This document shows, one piece after another, positions 48,451 to 57,993 of a stretch of 64,000 bases of DNA. A program made the position numbers and the translations under genes. The stretch's first letter is position 1, and each line of letters opens with the position of its first letter. Origin of the DNA: Alicyclobacillaceae bacterium. Lineage in GTDB: Bacteria > Bacillota > Bacilli > Kyrpidiales > Kyrpidiaceae. The notes beneath the pieces were generated by a model. The model was not told where the DNA came from. It did no database searches and saw only the letters and a program-made list of their open reading frames with translations. The stretch spans positions 124,001-188,000 of the forward strand of contig JASBVN010000004.1 of assembly GCA_029961045.1 (NCBI GenBank). The letters run 5' to 3'.

Positions 48451-50483
48451 AACGGGCGGAGCTCATGGTGCTGGTCGGCGTCATCGGCATCGTGGTGATG
48501 ATGGTGATTCCCCTTCCGCCCGTGCTACTGGATTTCTTGTTGATCATCAATTTGAGTGTGTCTCTGGTCATTCTCCTCATCGCCATGAACATCCGGGAGC
48601 CTTTGCAGTTCTCGGTGTTTCCAGCCCTGTTGCTGTTGACGACACTGTTCCGCCTGGCGCTGAACGTTTCATCCACCCGGGCCATTTTGTCCAGCGGTTA
48701 TGCGGGGGAGGTCATTCAAACCTTTGGAGATTTTGTGGTCCGGGGCAATGTGGTGGTCGGGTTGATCGTTTTCGCCATTTTGGCGGTCATTCAGTTCATC
48801 GTCATCACCCGGGGCGCCGAGCGGGTTGCCGAGGTGGCGGCGAGATTCACCCTCGACGCCATGCCGGGTAAACAGATCAGCATTGACGCCGACCTCAGCG
48901 CCGGGCTGATCACCGAACAGGAGGCCAAGGCGCGGCGCCGCGCCATTGAGCAGGAAGCCGATTTTTACGGGGCGATGGACGGTGCGAGCAAATTCGTCAA
49001 AGGGGATGCCATCGCGTCCATCATCATCGTCATCATTAACATTTTGGGCGGCCTTCTGATCGGGATGGCGATCCGTCACGAAGATTTGGCCACCGCGATC
49101 CGGCGTTACACCCTCTTGTCCGTCGGCGACGGCCTCGTCAGCCAGATTCCCGCCCTGCTGATTTCGACGGCCACGGGCCTCGTGGTGACCCGGGCGGCTT
49201 CCGACAGCAACATGGGCCGGGATGTCCTCTCCCAATTGCTGGCCTATCCGAGAATGCTGTACGTGGTAGCGGGGGCGTTGGCGATGCTCGGGGTCATGAC
49301 CCCCATCGGAGTGGTCAAGACCTGGTCGGTGGCGGCGGCGGTGGCGTTCGGGGGATGGCGCATGCAGCGACAACTCCAACTTCACTCGGAACAGGAGCGA
49401 CGGGAGCAGGCCAAGCGGGAAACGGCGGAGGTGCGGACGCCGGAGAGCATTGTGTCCATGGTGCCGGTGGATCCGGTGGAATTTGAGTTCGGATACGGTT
49501 TGATTCCCTTGGCGGATGCCGCCCAGGGGGGCGATTTGCTGGACCGGGTGGTGATGATTCGGAGGCAGTTGGCCCTGGAGCTCGGGGTCGTTCTACCCGT
49601 GGTCCGAATCCGGGATAACATTCAACTCGCCCCGGACGAGTATGTCATCAAGATCCGCGGGAGCGAGGTGGCCCGCGGCCGTTTGATGCTCGACCATTAT
49701 CTCGCCATGAGCCCGGGGGTGGACGATCCCCAAGTGAAGGGGATCGAAACTCGGGAGCCGGCTTTCGGACTTCCCGCCCTGTGGATCCGGCCCGAAATGA
49801 AAGAACGGGCGGAGCTGTCCGGCTACACGGTGGTCGACCCTCCGTCGGTGGTGGCGACCCACCTGACCGAGGTCCTGAAGCGGCACGCCCACGAATTGCT
49901 CGGCCGGCAGGAGACCCGCCAACTGCTGGATGCCCTGCGCCAACACCACGCGGCCTTGGTGGACGAAGTGGTCCCGAACGTGGTGGGATACGGGGAAATC
50001 CAGCGGGTCCTGGCCAATCTGCTCCGGGAAGGGGTGCCGATCCGGGATCTGGCCACCATTTTGGAAACCTTGGCGGAAGCGGTGAAAACCACCCGCGACC
50101 CGGATATGCTGACGGAGTATGCGCGTCAGGCCCTGCGCCGGACCATCACCCAGCGCTGGAGAACACCGGGCAAGCCCCTCACCGTCATCACCCTCCATCC
50201 GGCCCTGGAGCGGCAAATTGCCGAAGCGGTTCACCGGGGCGAGTTCGGCACCTATGTCGTTCTGGATCCGAAGGTGCATCAGCAGATGATCGCGGAGTTG
50301 GCAGAACAGGCCAGGCGGTTGGCTGCGGCGGGACAAACGCCGGTGATCGTGACCTCGCCCCATATTCGGGCCCACGTTCGGCGGTTGCTGGAACGCTCAC
50401 TTCCCGATGTGCCGGTTCTGTCCTATCAGGAAATTGATCCGGCCGTGGATGTCGAGACGGCAGGGGTGGTGAATGTATCGTGA
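48447..50483 (+). CDS. flhA: Flagellar export protein FlhA
   Basis: NIREPLQFSVFPALLLLTTLFRLALNVSSTRAIL; ATG 48447 overlaps flhB stop. Confidence 0.96.
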   Translation: MKRAELMVLVGVIGIVVMMVIPLPPVLLDFLLIINLSVSLVILLIAMNIREPLQFSVFPALLLLTTLFRLALNVSSTRAILSSGYAGEVIQTFGDFVVRGNVVVGLIVFAILAVIQFIVITRGAERVAEVAARFTLDAMPGKQISIDADLSAGLITEQEAKARRRAIEQEADFYGAMDGASKFVKGDAIASIIIVIINILGGLLIGMAIRHEDLATAIRRYTLLSVGDGLVSQIPALLISTATGLVVTRAASDSNMGRDVLSQLLAYPRMLYVVAGALAMLGVMTPIGVVKTWSVAAAVAFGGWRMQRQLQLHSEQERREQAKRETAEVRTPESIVSMVPVDPVEFEFGYGLIPLADAAQGGDLLDRVVMIRRQLALELGVVLPVVRIRDNIQLAPDEYVIKIRGSEVARGRLMLDHYLAMSPGVDDPQVKGIETREPAFGLPALWIRPEMKERAELSGYTVVDPPSVVATHLTEVLKRHAHELLGRQETRQLLDALRQHHAALVDEVVPNVVGYGEIQRVLANLLREGVPIRDLATILETLAEAVKTTRDPDMLTEYARQALRRTITQRWRTPGKPLTVITLHPALERQIAEAVHRGEFGTYVVLDPKVHQQMIAELAEQARRLAAAGQTPVIVTSPHIRAHVRRLLERSLPDVPVLSYQEIDPAVDVETAGVVNVS

Positions 50484-51643
50484 GGATTAAACGGTTTACG
50501 GCCGACGGCATGGCGGAGGCGCTGTCCCTGGTCAGGCAGGAGCTAGGAGAGGATGCGGTCATTCTGACCACCCGGGAGTTTCCGGTTCGCCGCTGGTTTC
50601 CGTGGAAGAGCCGCAAACGCGTGGAGGTGGTGGCGGCTGTCGATGATTCCCCGCCGACTCCTCCGGCTGCTCCGGACCGGTCGGTCGCGGGGGCCGGCCG
50701 GGAGCGTCTTGCCGCAGTCTTGGAACGCCCCGCCGCACCGCGGGCAGCCTCGGTCGGCCCCCATTACCCCGATCGCAGGGAGCAGCCTATGGAGAGGGCC
50801 GGCTTCGAGGAGTGGGAACCGGATTGGCGGGTGCTGATCCGCAAGCTCGCGGCGGAAGGGGCATCGCCGGCGGCTTCGCTCATGACGCGGTTGACCGCCC
50901 GCCTGATGGCCGGCGGGATGGAGGAGAAGTGGGCCCAGCGCCTGGCCGAAAACGCGGTGTTGCAGATTCCCGACGAAGGTCCGTGGGACATGGAGGAGGC
51001 CCTGGCGCGGCTGCGGGAAGTGACGGGCCGGCTTCTCGCCGACCGGATCGGCGCTCCCATCGCTCCGGATGCGCGGGTGTTGGCGTTCATCGGGCCGACA
51101 GGGGTGGGGAAAACCACGACCATCGCAAAATTGGCGGCCATTCAGAGCCTCGACGAGGAGCGGAAGGTCGCTCTGGTGACGGCGGACACCTACCGCATCG
51201 CCGCCGTAGAACAGCTGAGGACCTATGCCAACATCATCGGCATTCCCTGCATGGTGGCTTATACGCCGGACGAGATGCGGAGGGTGATCGAAGGTCTCCA
51301 GGATTATGACCGGATCCTGATCGACACGGCGGGCCGGAATTTTTCGCAGGTCGATCATGTGCAACACTTGATGTCGATGCTGAAAGCGGCGTCCCCGGAC
51401 GAGACCTACCTGGTGTTGAGTCTCGCCGGAAAGGGAAGCGACATGCGCCGCACCGTAGAGGCCCTTCGGGAGGTGCCCATCGACAAATATGTGTTTACAA
51501 AGGTGGACGAAACGGAAAGCGCCGCTTCGGCTGTGGACCTGATCCTCCGGGCCCCGAAACCCGTGTCGTACGTCACGACGGGGCAGAGTGTTCCCGACGA
51601 TATCGCGGAGGCGAATGTGCACCACTTTATCGACCGACTGTAA
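50480..51643 (+). CDS. flhF: Flagellar SRP-like GTPase FlhF
   Basis: [44 protein letters not shown]. Confidence 0.94.
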   Translation: MRIKRFTADGMAEALSLVRQELGEDAVILTTREFPVRRWFPWKSRKRVEVVAAVDDSPPTPPAAPDRSVAGAGRERLAAVLERPAAPRAASVGPHYPDRREQPMERAGFEEWEPDWRVLIRKLAAEGASPAASLMTRLTARLMAGGMEEKWAQRLAENAVLQIPDEGPWDMEEALARLREVTGRLLADRIGAPIAPDARVLAFIGPTGVGKTTTIAKLAAIQSLDEERKVALVTADTYRIAAVEQLRTYANIIGIPCMVAYTPDEMRRVIEGLQDYDRILIDTAGRNFSQVDHVQHLMSMLKAASPDETYLVLSLAGKGSDMRRTVEALREVPIDKYVFTKVDETESAASAVDLILRAPKPVSYVTTGQSVPDDIAEANVHHFIDRL

Positions 51644-51657
51644 GGTGGGGGGACATC

Positions 51658-52548
51658 ATGGACCAGGCGGCATTTCTCCGGCAGCGGGTCGCCCGGAAAC
51701 ACCGGCCGGCCGACGGGGTGTCGAAGATGCGGACCCTCGCGGTTACCAGCGGGAAGGGCGGAGTAGGCAAATCGAATCTTGCGGTTAACGTGGCCATTGC
51801 AGCCCAGGAAGCCGGATTCCGGACTCTCATCCTCGACGCGGATGTCGGATTCGCCAATATCGACGTGTTATTGGGCGAGCGCTCCCGGCGGACCATCGTC
51901 GACCTCACCCGGGCGGGGGTTTCGGCGCGGGACGTGATCCAGTCCGGCCCCGGGGGACTCAGGTGGATTTCCGGCGGTACCGCCCTCGCCGAGTGGTTTC
52001 AAATGTCCAAGGAGCAGGCGTTGATGTGCCTGGAAAAACTTCAAGATCTCGAGGAAGAAATCGATTGGGTGATCATCGACACCGGGGCGGGGCTCAGCGA
52101 CTACAAGCTCCAGATGCTGGAGGCGGCTGCAGAAATTCTCCTCGTGACGACTCCGGAGCCGACGGCGCTGGCGGACGCCTACGCCCTGATGAAGGTCCTG
52201 GTCGGCCGCTCGCGGTCCCTCCATATCCAAGTGGTGGTCAACCGTTGCCGGTCCTTTACCGAAGGATTAGAGATTTCCAACCGGCTTGTCGCCGCTTCGC
52301 GACAGTTTCTGAATTACATCCCGTCTGTGGCCGGATATGTGCTGGAAGATCCGGCTCTTGGCAAGGCGGTGATTCGCCAAATTCCCGTCTTGTTGGGCGC
52401 CCCCAAAAGCCGTGCAAGTGAATGTATCCGCCGGGTGGCGCATCGGGTTTTGTCGGAGTCGGACGGTTCCGTCGAAACGCCCCCGGCCCGCGGCGGCTGG
52501 CGGGACTTCGTTTGGAAGTTGCAGCACTATGTCTTCGGGCGGGGTTAA
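51658..52548 (+). CDS. flhG: FlhG/YlxH MinD-like ATPase
   Basis: VTSGKGGVGKSNLAVNVAIAAQEAGFRTLILDADVGFANIDVLLG. Confidence 0.94.
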   Translation: MDQAAFLRQRVARKHRPADGVSKMRTLAVTSGKGGVGKSNLAVNVAIAAQEAGFRTLILDADVGFANIDVLLGERSRRTIVDLTRAGVSARDVIQSGPGGLRWISGGTALAEWFQMSKEQALMCLEKLQDLEEEIDWVIIDTGAGLSDYKLQMLEAAAEILLVTTPEPTALADAYALMKVLVGRSRSLHIQVVVNRCRSFTEGLEISNRLVAASRQFLNYIPSVAGYVLEDPALGKAVIRQIPVLLGAPKSRASECIRRVAHRVLSESDGSVETPPARGGWRDFVWKLQHYVFGRG

Positions 52549-53134
52549 GCGCGGCAAGGCCCCGGACCTGGTGGTGATGGGGGCGTCCACGGGCGGGCCG
52601 ACGGCGCTGTCGACAATCCTCTCGAAATTGCCCGGCGACTTCCCTTTGCCTATCGCAGTCGTGCAACACATGCCCAAGACCTTCACGGGGCCCTTTGCGA
52701 AACGGTTGGACCAGGAGTCGGCTTTGAAGGTGGAAGAAGCCCAAGACGGGCAGGTGTTGCGTCCCGGCCGGGTGGTGATCGCACCGGGCGGTCGACAAAT
52801 GCGGTTGCAGCGGAACGGCCGCCAGTGGGTGGTCAGCCTCGGGGAAGAGACACCGTGGCGGAACCACGTTCCCTCGGTCGATGTGTTGTTCTTTTCCGTG
52901 GCTCGGCACACCTGCTCGCCGGTGATCGCGGTACTCTTGACGGGCATGGGGAAGGACGGCGCCGAGGGAATGGAGGAAATTCACAAAAGGGGCGGAATTA
53001 CCATCGCCCAGTCCAAGGACAGCTGTGTCGTCTACGGCATGCCGAAAGCGGCCGTCGAGCGCGGTTGTGTCGATTACGTGCTCGATATAGAGGAGATTCC
53101 TTCATGGCTGATGAAATTGTCAATGAACCGATAG
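52529..53134 (+). CDS. cheB: CheB-type methylesterase domain protein lacking a receiver domain
   Basis: VVMGASTGGPTALSTILSKLP; QHMPKTFTGPFAKRLD; LLTGMGKDGAEGMEEIHKRGGITIAQ; about 201 aa only. Confidence 0.91.
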   Translation: MSSGGVKRGKAPDLVVMGASTGGPTALSTILSKLPGDFPLPIAVVQHMPKTFTGPFAKRLDQESALKVEEAQDGQVLRPGRVVIAPGGRQMRLQRNGRQWVVSLGEETPWRNHVPSVDVLFFSVARHTCSPVIAVLLTGMGKDGAEGMEEIHKRGGITIAQSKDSCVVYGMPKAAVERGCVDYVLDIEEIPSWLMKLSMNR

Positions 53135-53145
53135 GGGGTGGTGGG

Positions 53146-55215
53146 ATGGAAAATAGTTCATACCTCCATATGTTTATCGAGGAGACGAAAGAACACCTCC
53201 AACAGTTGAACGAACAACTTCTCATCCTGGAGAAGGACCATTCCGACCAGGAAGCGATCCATGCGGTGTTCCGGTCCGCCCATACCATTAAGGGCATGGC
53301 GGCTACCATGGGTTTTGAGCCGATGGTATGGGTGACCCACGACATGGAGAACGTGTTGGACGCCATCCGCAATGGACGGGCGTCCATCACTCCGGATCAC
53401 ATGGATGTGTTGTTCAAAGCGGTCGATCTCTTGGAGACCCAGCTGGCCGCCGTGGAAAACGGCGAAGATCTGAACGGCATCGACACCTCCGAAGTCGTCG
53501 AAGAGCTGCAGCGGCTTCTCGGGGAATCCGGAGGCGGGGAACCGGTGGGCCCGTCCCCCGCTTCGGCGGCGGCACCGGGGCCGGCCGGCGCGGAGGCTCC
53601 GCCGGAAGGGGGCTCGGGACCTTCGGCGGAAGGCGCGGTGCAGGCGTGGCAACTGGATGCCTTTCAAGAATCCGTTGCGAAAGAGGCGAAACGGGAAGGG
53701 CTCGGGGTGTTGCAAATTTTGGTCCGCATCGACGAGGGATGTGTCCTCAAAGCGGCCCGGGCTTATATGGTGGTCGATACGTGTGAGGAGTACGGAGAAC
53801 TGGTCAAGGTGGAGCCTTCGGTGGAGGAACTGGAACAGGGCAAAATGGACCAGGAAATTCGCCTTCTCCTGATTTTGAAACGGGGAACACCGGAGGCCGT
53901 GCGGGACGCCCTGATGGGCATTTCGGAAGTACGCCACGTTTCGGTGGAACCGTGGACGGCGGTTGCCGAATCCGTTTCTCCCCCGCCTGCGGCGACTCCG
54001 AAGGCCGGACCGGCGGCGAAGGCGGCGGCGCAGAAGGAGGATCTCAAGGCGAAGGCGTCCACCCGGGGATTGAAATCGGTGCGGGTGGACATTGAGCGGT
54101 TGGATGCGCTGATGAACCTATTCAGCGAGTTGGTGATCGACCGAACCCGCATCGAGGAGTTGGCCAAGACCTCGGGACACCAGGAATTGCTGGCGACAGT
54201 CGAACACATGGCGCGCATCAGCTCGGACTTGCAAAATCTCGTCATGACCATTCGCATGGTTCCGGTGGAGACGGTGTTCAACCGTTTTCCGCGTATGGTC
54301 CGGGATTTGGCCCGAGAAATGGGAAAACAGGTGGAATTCGTGGTCCGCGGAGGCGACACGGGGCTCGATCGGACCGTGATCGACGAAATCGGCGATCCGC
54401 TGGTCCATCTGTTGCGCAATGCGGTGGACCATGGCCTGGAGACCCCGGAGGAGCGCCGGGCCGCGGGTAAACCGGAAACCGGCCTCGTGCAGCTGGTTGC
54501 GTATCATTCCGGCAACCAGGTGTTTATTGAAGTGTCGGATGACGGGCGGGGCGTGGACCGGGAGAAGGTGATCCGGAAGGCGATCGAACGCGGCCTGATC
54601 GATCCGGGGCAGGCGAATTCCCTGACCGATGGGCAGGTTTACGATCTGCTTTTCCAGCCGGGATTTAGCACCAAAGAAGTCGTCAGCGACGTATCCGGAC
54701 GCGGTGTGGGCCTCGACGTAGTCAAGAGCAAATTGGAACAGGTCGGTGGAAAGGTGCAGGTCCAGTCCAAACCGGGGCAGGGAACGAAGTGGATCATTCA
54801 GCTGCCGCTGACCCTGTCGATTATTCAGGCCATGTTGGTCAGCATCGCGGGAGAGAAGTACGCGGTTCCCCTTCATTCCATCGTGGAGACGGCGGTCATC
54901 GCCCGGAAGGACATCCGCGATCTGCACGGTCAGCAAGTGATTCCGTTCCGCGGACGGGTCATTCCGCTGATCGATCTGGAACAACTCTACGACTTGCGGC
55001 GGCCGGAGGTTCGGGACGAGGAGAACGTGCTCATCGTCCGGCGGGGCGAACGGTACGGAGCCTTTATCGTCGACGAGTTTCTCGGCCAACAGGAGATCGT
55101 GTTGAAGTCGTTGGGGCGCTATCTCCAACAGGTGTTTTCCATCGCCGGAGCCACCGTGCTGGGAGACGGCCAGGTGGCCCTGATCATCGATTGTAACGCG
55201 TTTTTGGCAGCGTGA
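53146..55215 (+). CDS. cheA: Chemotaxis histidine kinase CheA
   Basis: HPt FRSAHTIKGMAATMGF; HLLRNAVDHGLETPEER; GRGVGLDVVKSKLEQVGG; C-terminal CheW-like domain. Confidence 0.96.
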   Translation: MENSSYLHMFIEETKEHLQQLNEQLLILEKDHSDQEAIHAVFRSAHTIKGMAATMGFEPMVWVTHDMENVLDAIRNGRASITPDHMDVLFKAVDLLETQLAAVENGEDLNGIDTSEVVEELQRLLGESGGGEPVGPSPASAAAPGPAGAEAPPEGGSGPSAEGAVQAWQLDAFQESVAKEAKREGLGVLQILVRIDEGCVLKAARAYMVVDTCEEYGELVKVEPSVEELEQGKMDQEIRLLLILKRGTPEAVRDALMGISEVRHVSVEPWTAVAESVSPPPAATPKAGPAAKAAAQKEDLKAKASTRGLKSVRVDIERLDALMNLFSELVIDRTRIEELAKTSGHQELLATVEHMARISSDLQNLVMTIRMVPVETVFNRFPRMVRDLAREMGKQVEFVVRGGDTGLDRTVIDEIGDPLVHLLRNAVDHGLETPEERRAAGKPETGLVQLVAYHSGNQVFIEVSDDGRGVDREKVIRKAIERGLIDPGQANSLTDGQVYDLLFQPGFSTKEVVSDVSGRGVGLDVVKSKLEQVGGKVQVQSKPGQGTKWIIQLPLTLSIIQAMLVSIAGEKYAVPLHSIVETAVIARKDIRDLHGQQVIPFRGRVIPLIDLEQLYDLRRPEVRDEENVLIVRRGERYGAFIVDEFLGQQEIVLKSLGRYLQQVFSIAGATVLGDGQVALIIDCNAFLAA

Positions 55216-55233
55216 CCGGGAGGGGAACCACAG

Positions 55234-55713
55234 GTGGAACAACAGGGACGCGAATTGGCGCAGGAAATCAAAGTGATCGTTTTCCAACTCGGCAGTGAAG
55301 AGTACGGGGTCGAAGTGCATCAAGTGCTCTCCATCGAGCGCATGCAGAAAATCACGAGGGTGCCGCGAACCCCAGCCTTTGTGAAAGGTGTGATCAACCT
55401 TCGGGGCGTGGTGACCCCGGTGATCGACTTGCGCGCCCGGTTCGGCCTGCCGGAGGTGGAGTACACGGAAGACACGCGAATTGTGGTAGTCTCCGTCAAC
55501 GACATGGAAGTGGGGTTGATCGTGGATGCCGCCAACGACGTCATCGACGTTCCGGTGAACCGGATCGACCCCCCGCCGGCGGTGGTCGGAGGGGTAAAGG
55601 CCGATTATCTGCGCGGAGTGGCCAAATTGGACGATCGGTTGCTGGTCTTGTTGAATCTCGATCGAGTGTTAAACGCCCAAGAGGTCGCCCAGTTGAGCGC
55701 GATGTCGTGGTGA
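55234..55713 (+). CDS. cheW: Chemotaxis coupling protein CheW
   Basis: KVIVFQLGSEEYGVEVHQVLSIERMQKITRVPRTPAFVKGVINLRGVVTPVIDLR. Confidence 0.95.
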   Translation: MEQQGRELAQEIKVIVFQLGSEEYGVEVHQVLSIERMQKITRVPRTPAFVKGVINLRGVVTPVIDLRARFGLPEVEYTEDTRIVVVSVNDMEVGLIVDAANDVIDVPVNRIDPPPAVVGGVKADYLRGVAKLDDRLLVLLNLDRVLNAQEVAQLSAMSW

Positions 55714-55721
55714 ACGGTTGA

Positions 55722-56333
55722 ATGGTGAGATTGGACGACCGGCATCTCGACGCCCTCCGAGAAGTGGGGAATATCGGCGCCGCCCACGCCGCCACCAGCC
55801 TGGCGGCTTTATTGCAACGGCAAGTTCGCATCACCGTTCCCACGGTCCAGCTCCTATCCTTCGATCACGTGGCCGATGCAGTCGGCGGAGCCGAAGATGT
55901 GGTGGTGGGAACTTATTTTCGCATCGGAGGGGATTTCCCAGGAAACCTTTTCTTTATTCTCCCGGCCGAATCGGCGAGAACGGTGTTGCACGCCATGTGG
56001 GGCGACGGCCCCTTCGTAGAAGGAGCGGATCTCCAGAGCGACCTGGCGCTGTCCGCCCTGGGGGAAATGGGCAACATCCTCACGTCTTCCTATTTGGTTT
56101 CTCTGTCCGAGTTTACCGGGGGCCGGGTCGAGACCTCGGTTCCTGCGGTGGCGGTCGACATGGCCCAGGCCATTTTACAAGTGGGGATGTTCACCGCGGA
56201 GGCCGACAGTTGCCTCATTATCCATACCGGAGCGCATATTGAGGAGCTGGACATTTGGTGTCACTTTCTGCTCGTACCCGACCCCGAGTCGGTAGCCCCG
56301 CTGTTGGGCGCCCTAGGGGTGAACGGTTCATGA
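55722..56333 (+). CDS. cheC: CheY-P phosphatase CheC
   Basis: LREVGNIGAAHAATSLAALL and ALSALGEMGNILTSSYL active-site helices. Confidence 0.93.
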   Translation: MVRLDDRHLDALREVGNIGAAHAATSLAALLQRQVRITVPTVQLLSFDHVADAVGGAEDVVVGTYFRIGGDFPGNLFFILPAESARTVLHAMWGDGPFVEGADLQSDLALSALGEMGNILTSSYLVSLSEFTGGRVETSVPAVAVDMAQAILQVGMFTAEADSCLIIHTGAHIEELDIWCHFLLVPDPESVAPLLGALGVNGS

Positions 56334-56818
56334 TTACGGGAAATGTCGTGCATGTCGGGATGGCGGATTTGAAAGTGGTGCACTGTCCCGACCGTCTTCG
56401 CTCCGTCGGCCTGGGTTCCTGCGTGGGGATCGCCCTGTGGGACCCGGTGACGAAGGTGGCGGGGCTGGCCCACGTGATGCTGCCTTCGTCGGAGGGTTTC
56501 CCCCGGGAGCAACGCGCCAAGTTCGCCGACACCGCCGTGGATTGGCTCGTGGAGATGATGTTGGAGCACCGGGCGCGCAAGGAGCGCCTGCAGGCGAAAT
56601 TGGCCGGAGGAGCCCAAATGTTCACATTTGCCGGTAAAAACGACCTGCTCAAAATCGGTCCGCGCAATGTGGAAGCATCGAGGCGGGCTTTGGCGAAATG
56701 GTCCATCCCGATCGTCGCCGAGGATGTCGGGGGGACCACGGGACGGACGATCGAATTGTCGAGCGAAGATGGGAGCCTGTGGGTCCGGACTGTCCGGGGA
56801 GGATCGATCGTTATATGA
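56330..56818 (+). CDS. cheD: Chemoreceptor glutamine deamidase CheD
   Basis: LRSVGLGSCVGIALWDPVTKVAGLAHVMLP (Cys active site). Confidence 0.95.
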   Translation: MITGNVVHVGMADLKVVHCPDRLRSVGLGSCVGIALWDPVTKVAGLAHVMLPSSEGFPREQRAKFADTAVDWLVEMMLEHRARKERLQAKLAGGAQMFTFAGKNDLLKIGPRNVEASRRALAKWSIPIVAEDVGGTTGRTIELSSEDGSLWVRTVRGGSIVI

Positions 56819-57231
56819 CGCACTGGTGGAAGCTTCCGGTCTGGGGAGCTGCGGTGTTTTTTGTGTTGTCGCTTTTGGCCGGCCATTTGTGGACGACGGC
56901 CCTATTGCGAACCGTAGTCTGTGCGGCGGTGCTCGCCGTAGCGGCACTGGCTGGAGCGTGGGGTTGGAGGTGGATGGCCGAAGGGCGGCCTTCGACCATC
57001 GACCTGCGGTCCGCTCCCGGTGAGGAGGATGTGCGCTGGATCGCTTTTCAGGTTCCTCCGGCGGACGGTGAAGGGGCCGTCATCTCGGAGAAATCCCGCG
57101 GAGAGGAATCCCGCGGACAGAAGGGTTCGGAGGAAGAGTCCGGGCCTCTCCGCGGCGATCATCCGCCGTCCCAGCCGGCGGCCGATTCCGAATGGATCGA
57201 TCTCGCGGCTTGGACGCAAAGACGGAGGTAA
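56815..57231 (+). CDS. Hypothetical membrane protein (two TM plus charged tail) between cheD and sigD
   Basis: ATGA overlap with cheD stop; two N-terminal hydrophobic segments. Confidence 0.6.
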   Translation: MTHWWKLPVWGAAVFFVLSLLAGHLWTTALLRTVVCAAVLAVAALAGAWGWRWMAEGRPSTIDLRSAPGEEDVRWIAFQVPPADGEGAVISEKSRGEESRGQKGSEEESGPLRGDHPPSQPAADSEWIDLAAWTQRRR

Positions 57232-57246
57232 ACGGGGGGAGCTCGG

Positions 57247-57978
57247 GTGAAGGGGAAGGCCGGGGACAGGCCCTTTCAGGTGGACGTCACAGCGTATCTC
57301 CCGCTTGTCGAGCGCATCGCCCGGCGGCTCAAGGGACGCGTCGGACCGGCTCCTCTTGAGGACCTGGTGTCCTTCGGAACTCTGGGTTTGCTCGAAGCGG
57401 CGAGGCGGTACGATCCAAAGTGGGAGACCCCGTTTGAAGCCTTTGCACGCCCCCGCATCCGCGGAGCGATCATAGACGGTCTTCGATTGGAGCGCCGGGG
57501 AAGCCGGCGACAGTGGGAGCGCGTCAAGAAGTTGCAACAGGCTTGCGACGCGTTGATGGCGGAAGGGAAAAAGGCATCCGACGAAGAGGTTTGCGCCTAT
57601 CTGGGCATCGGGAAAGACGCCTTGGCGGCATGGCTGGAGGAAGCCGAGCACTTGCAGTGGATTTCCCTCGATCAAGTGGTGCGAAACGGCGACGGGGACG
57701 AATATGCGGTGGCCGATCTCCTGGAAGATCTCCGAACCGAGGGGCCGGAGCGCCGGGTGGCCCGGCAAGAACTGAGGCGAATCCTGGCGGAGGCCATCGG
57801 CCGCCTTCCGGAAAAGGAACAGTTGGTCCTCGCTCTGCACTACGATGAAGGTCTTTCGTTCAGGGAGGTGGCGTCGATCCTGGGGGTGACGCCGGCGAGG
57901 GTCAGCCAGTTGCACAGCAAGGCGATTTTGCGCCTCCGGGGGAGACTTGGGCGGTTCAAACAGGAGTTGATCGATTGA
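57247..57978 (+). CDS. sigD: Flagellar RNA polymerase sigma factor SigD/FliA family
   Basis: EDLVSFGTLGLLEAARRYDP; ARPRIRGAIIDGLR; LPEKEQLVLALHYDEGLSFREVASILGVTPARVSQLHSKAILRLR. Confidence 0.94.
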   Translation: MKGKAGDRPFQVDVTAYLPLVERIARRLKGRVGPAPLEDLVSFGTLGLLEAARRYDPKWETPFEAFARPRIRGAIIDGLRLERRGSRRQWERVKKLQQACDALMAEGKKASDEEVCAYLGIGKDALAAWLEEAEHLQWISLDQVVRNGDGDEYAVADLLEDLRTEGPERRVARQELRRILAEAIGRLPEKEQLVLALHYDEGLSFREVASILGVTPARVSQLHSKAILRLRGRLGRFKQELID

Positions 57979-57993
57979 GCGGCATGTTTTGAG

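Noticed and set aside
57092-57117. Tandem 15-bp repeat as a possible regulatory or mobile repeat
   Set aside because: Only two in-frame copies coding EKSRG/EESRG; a minor coding microsatellite.
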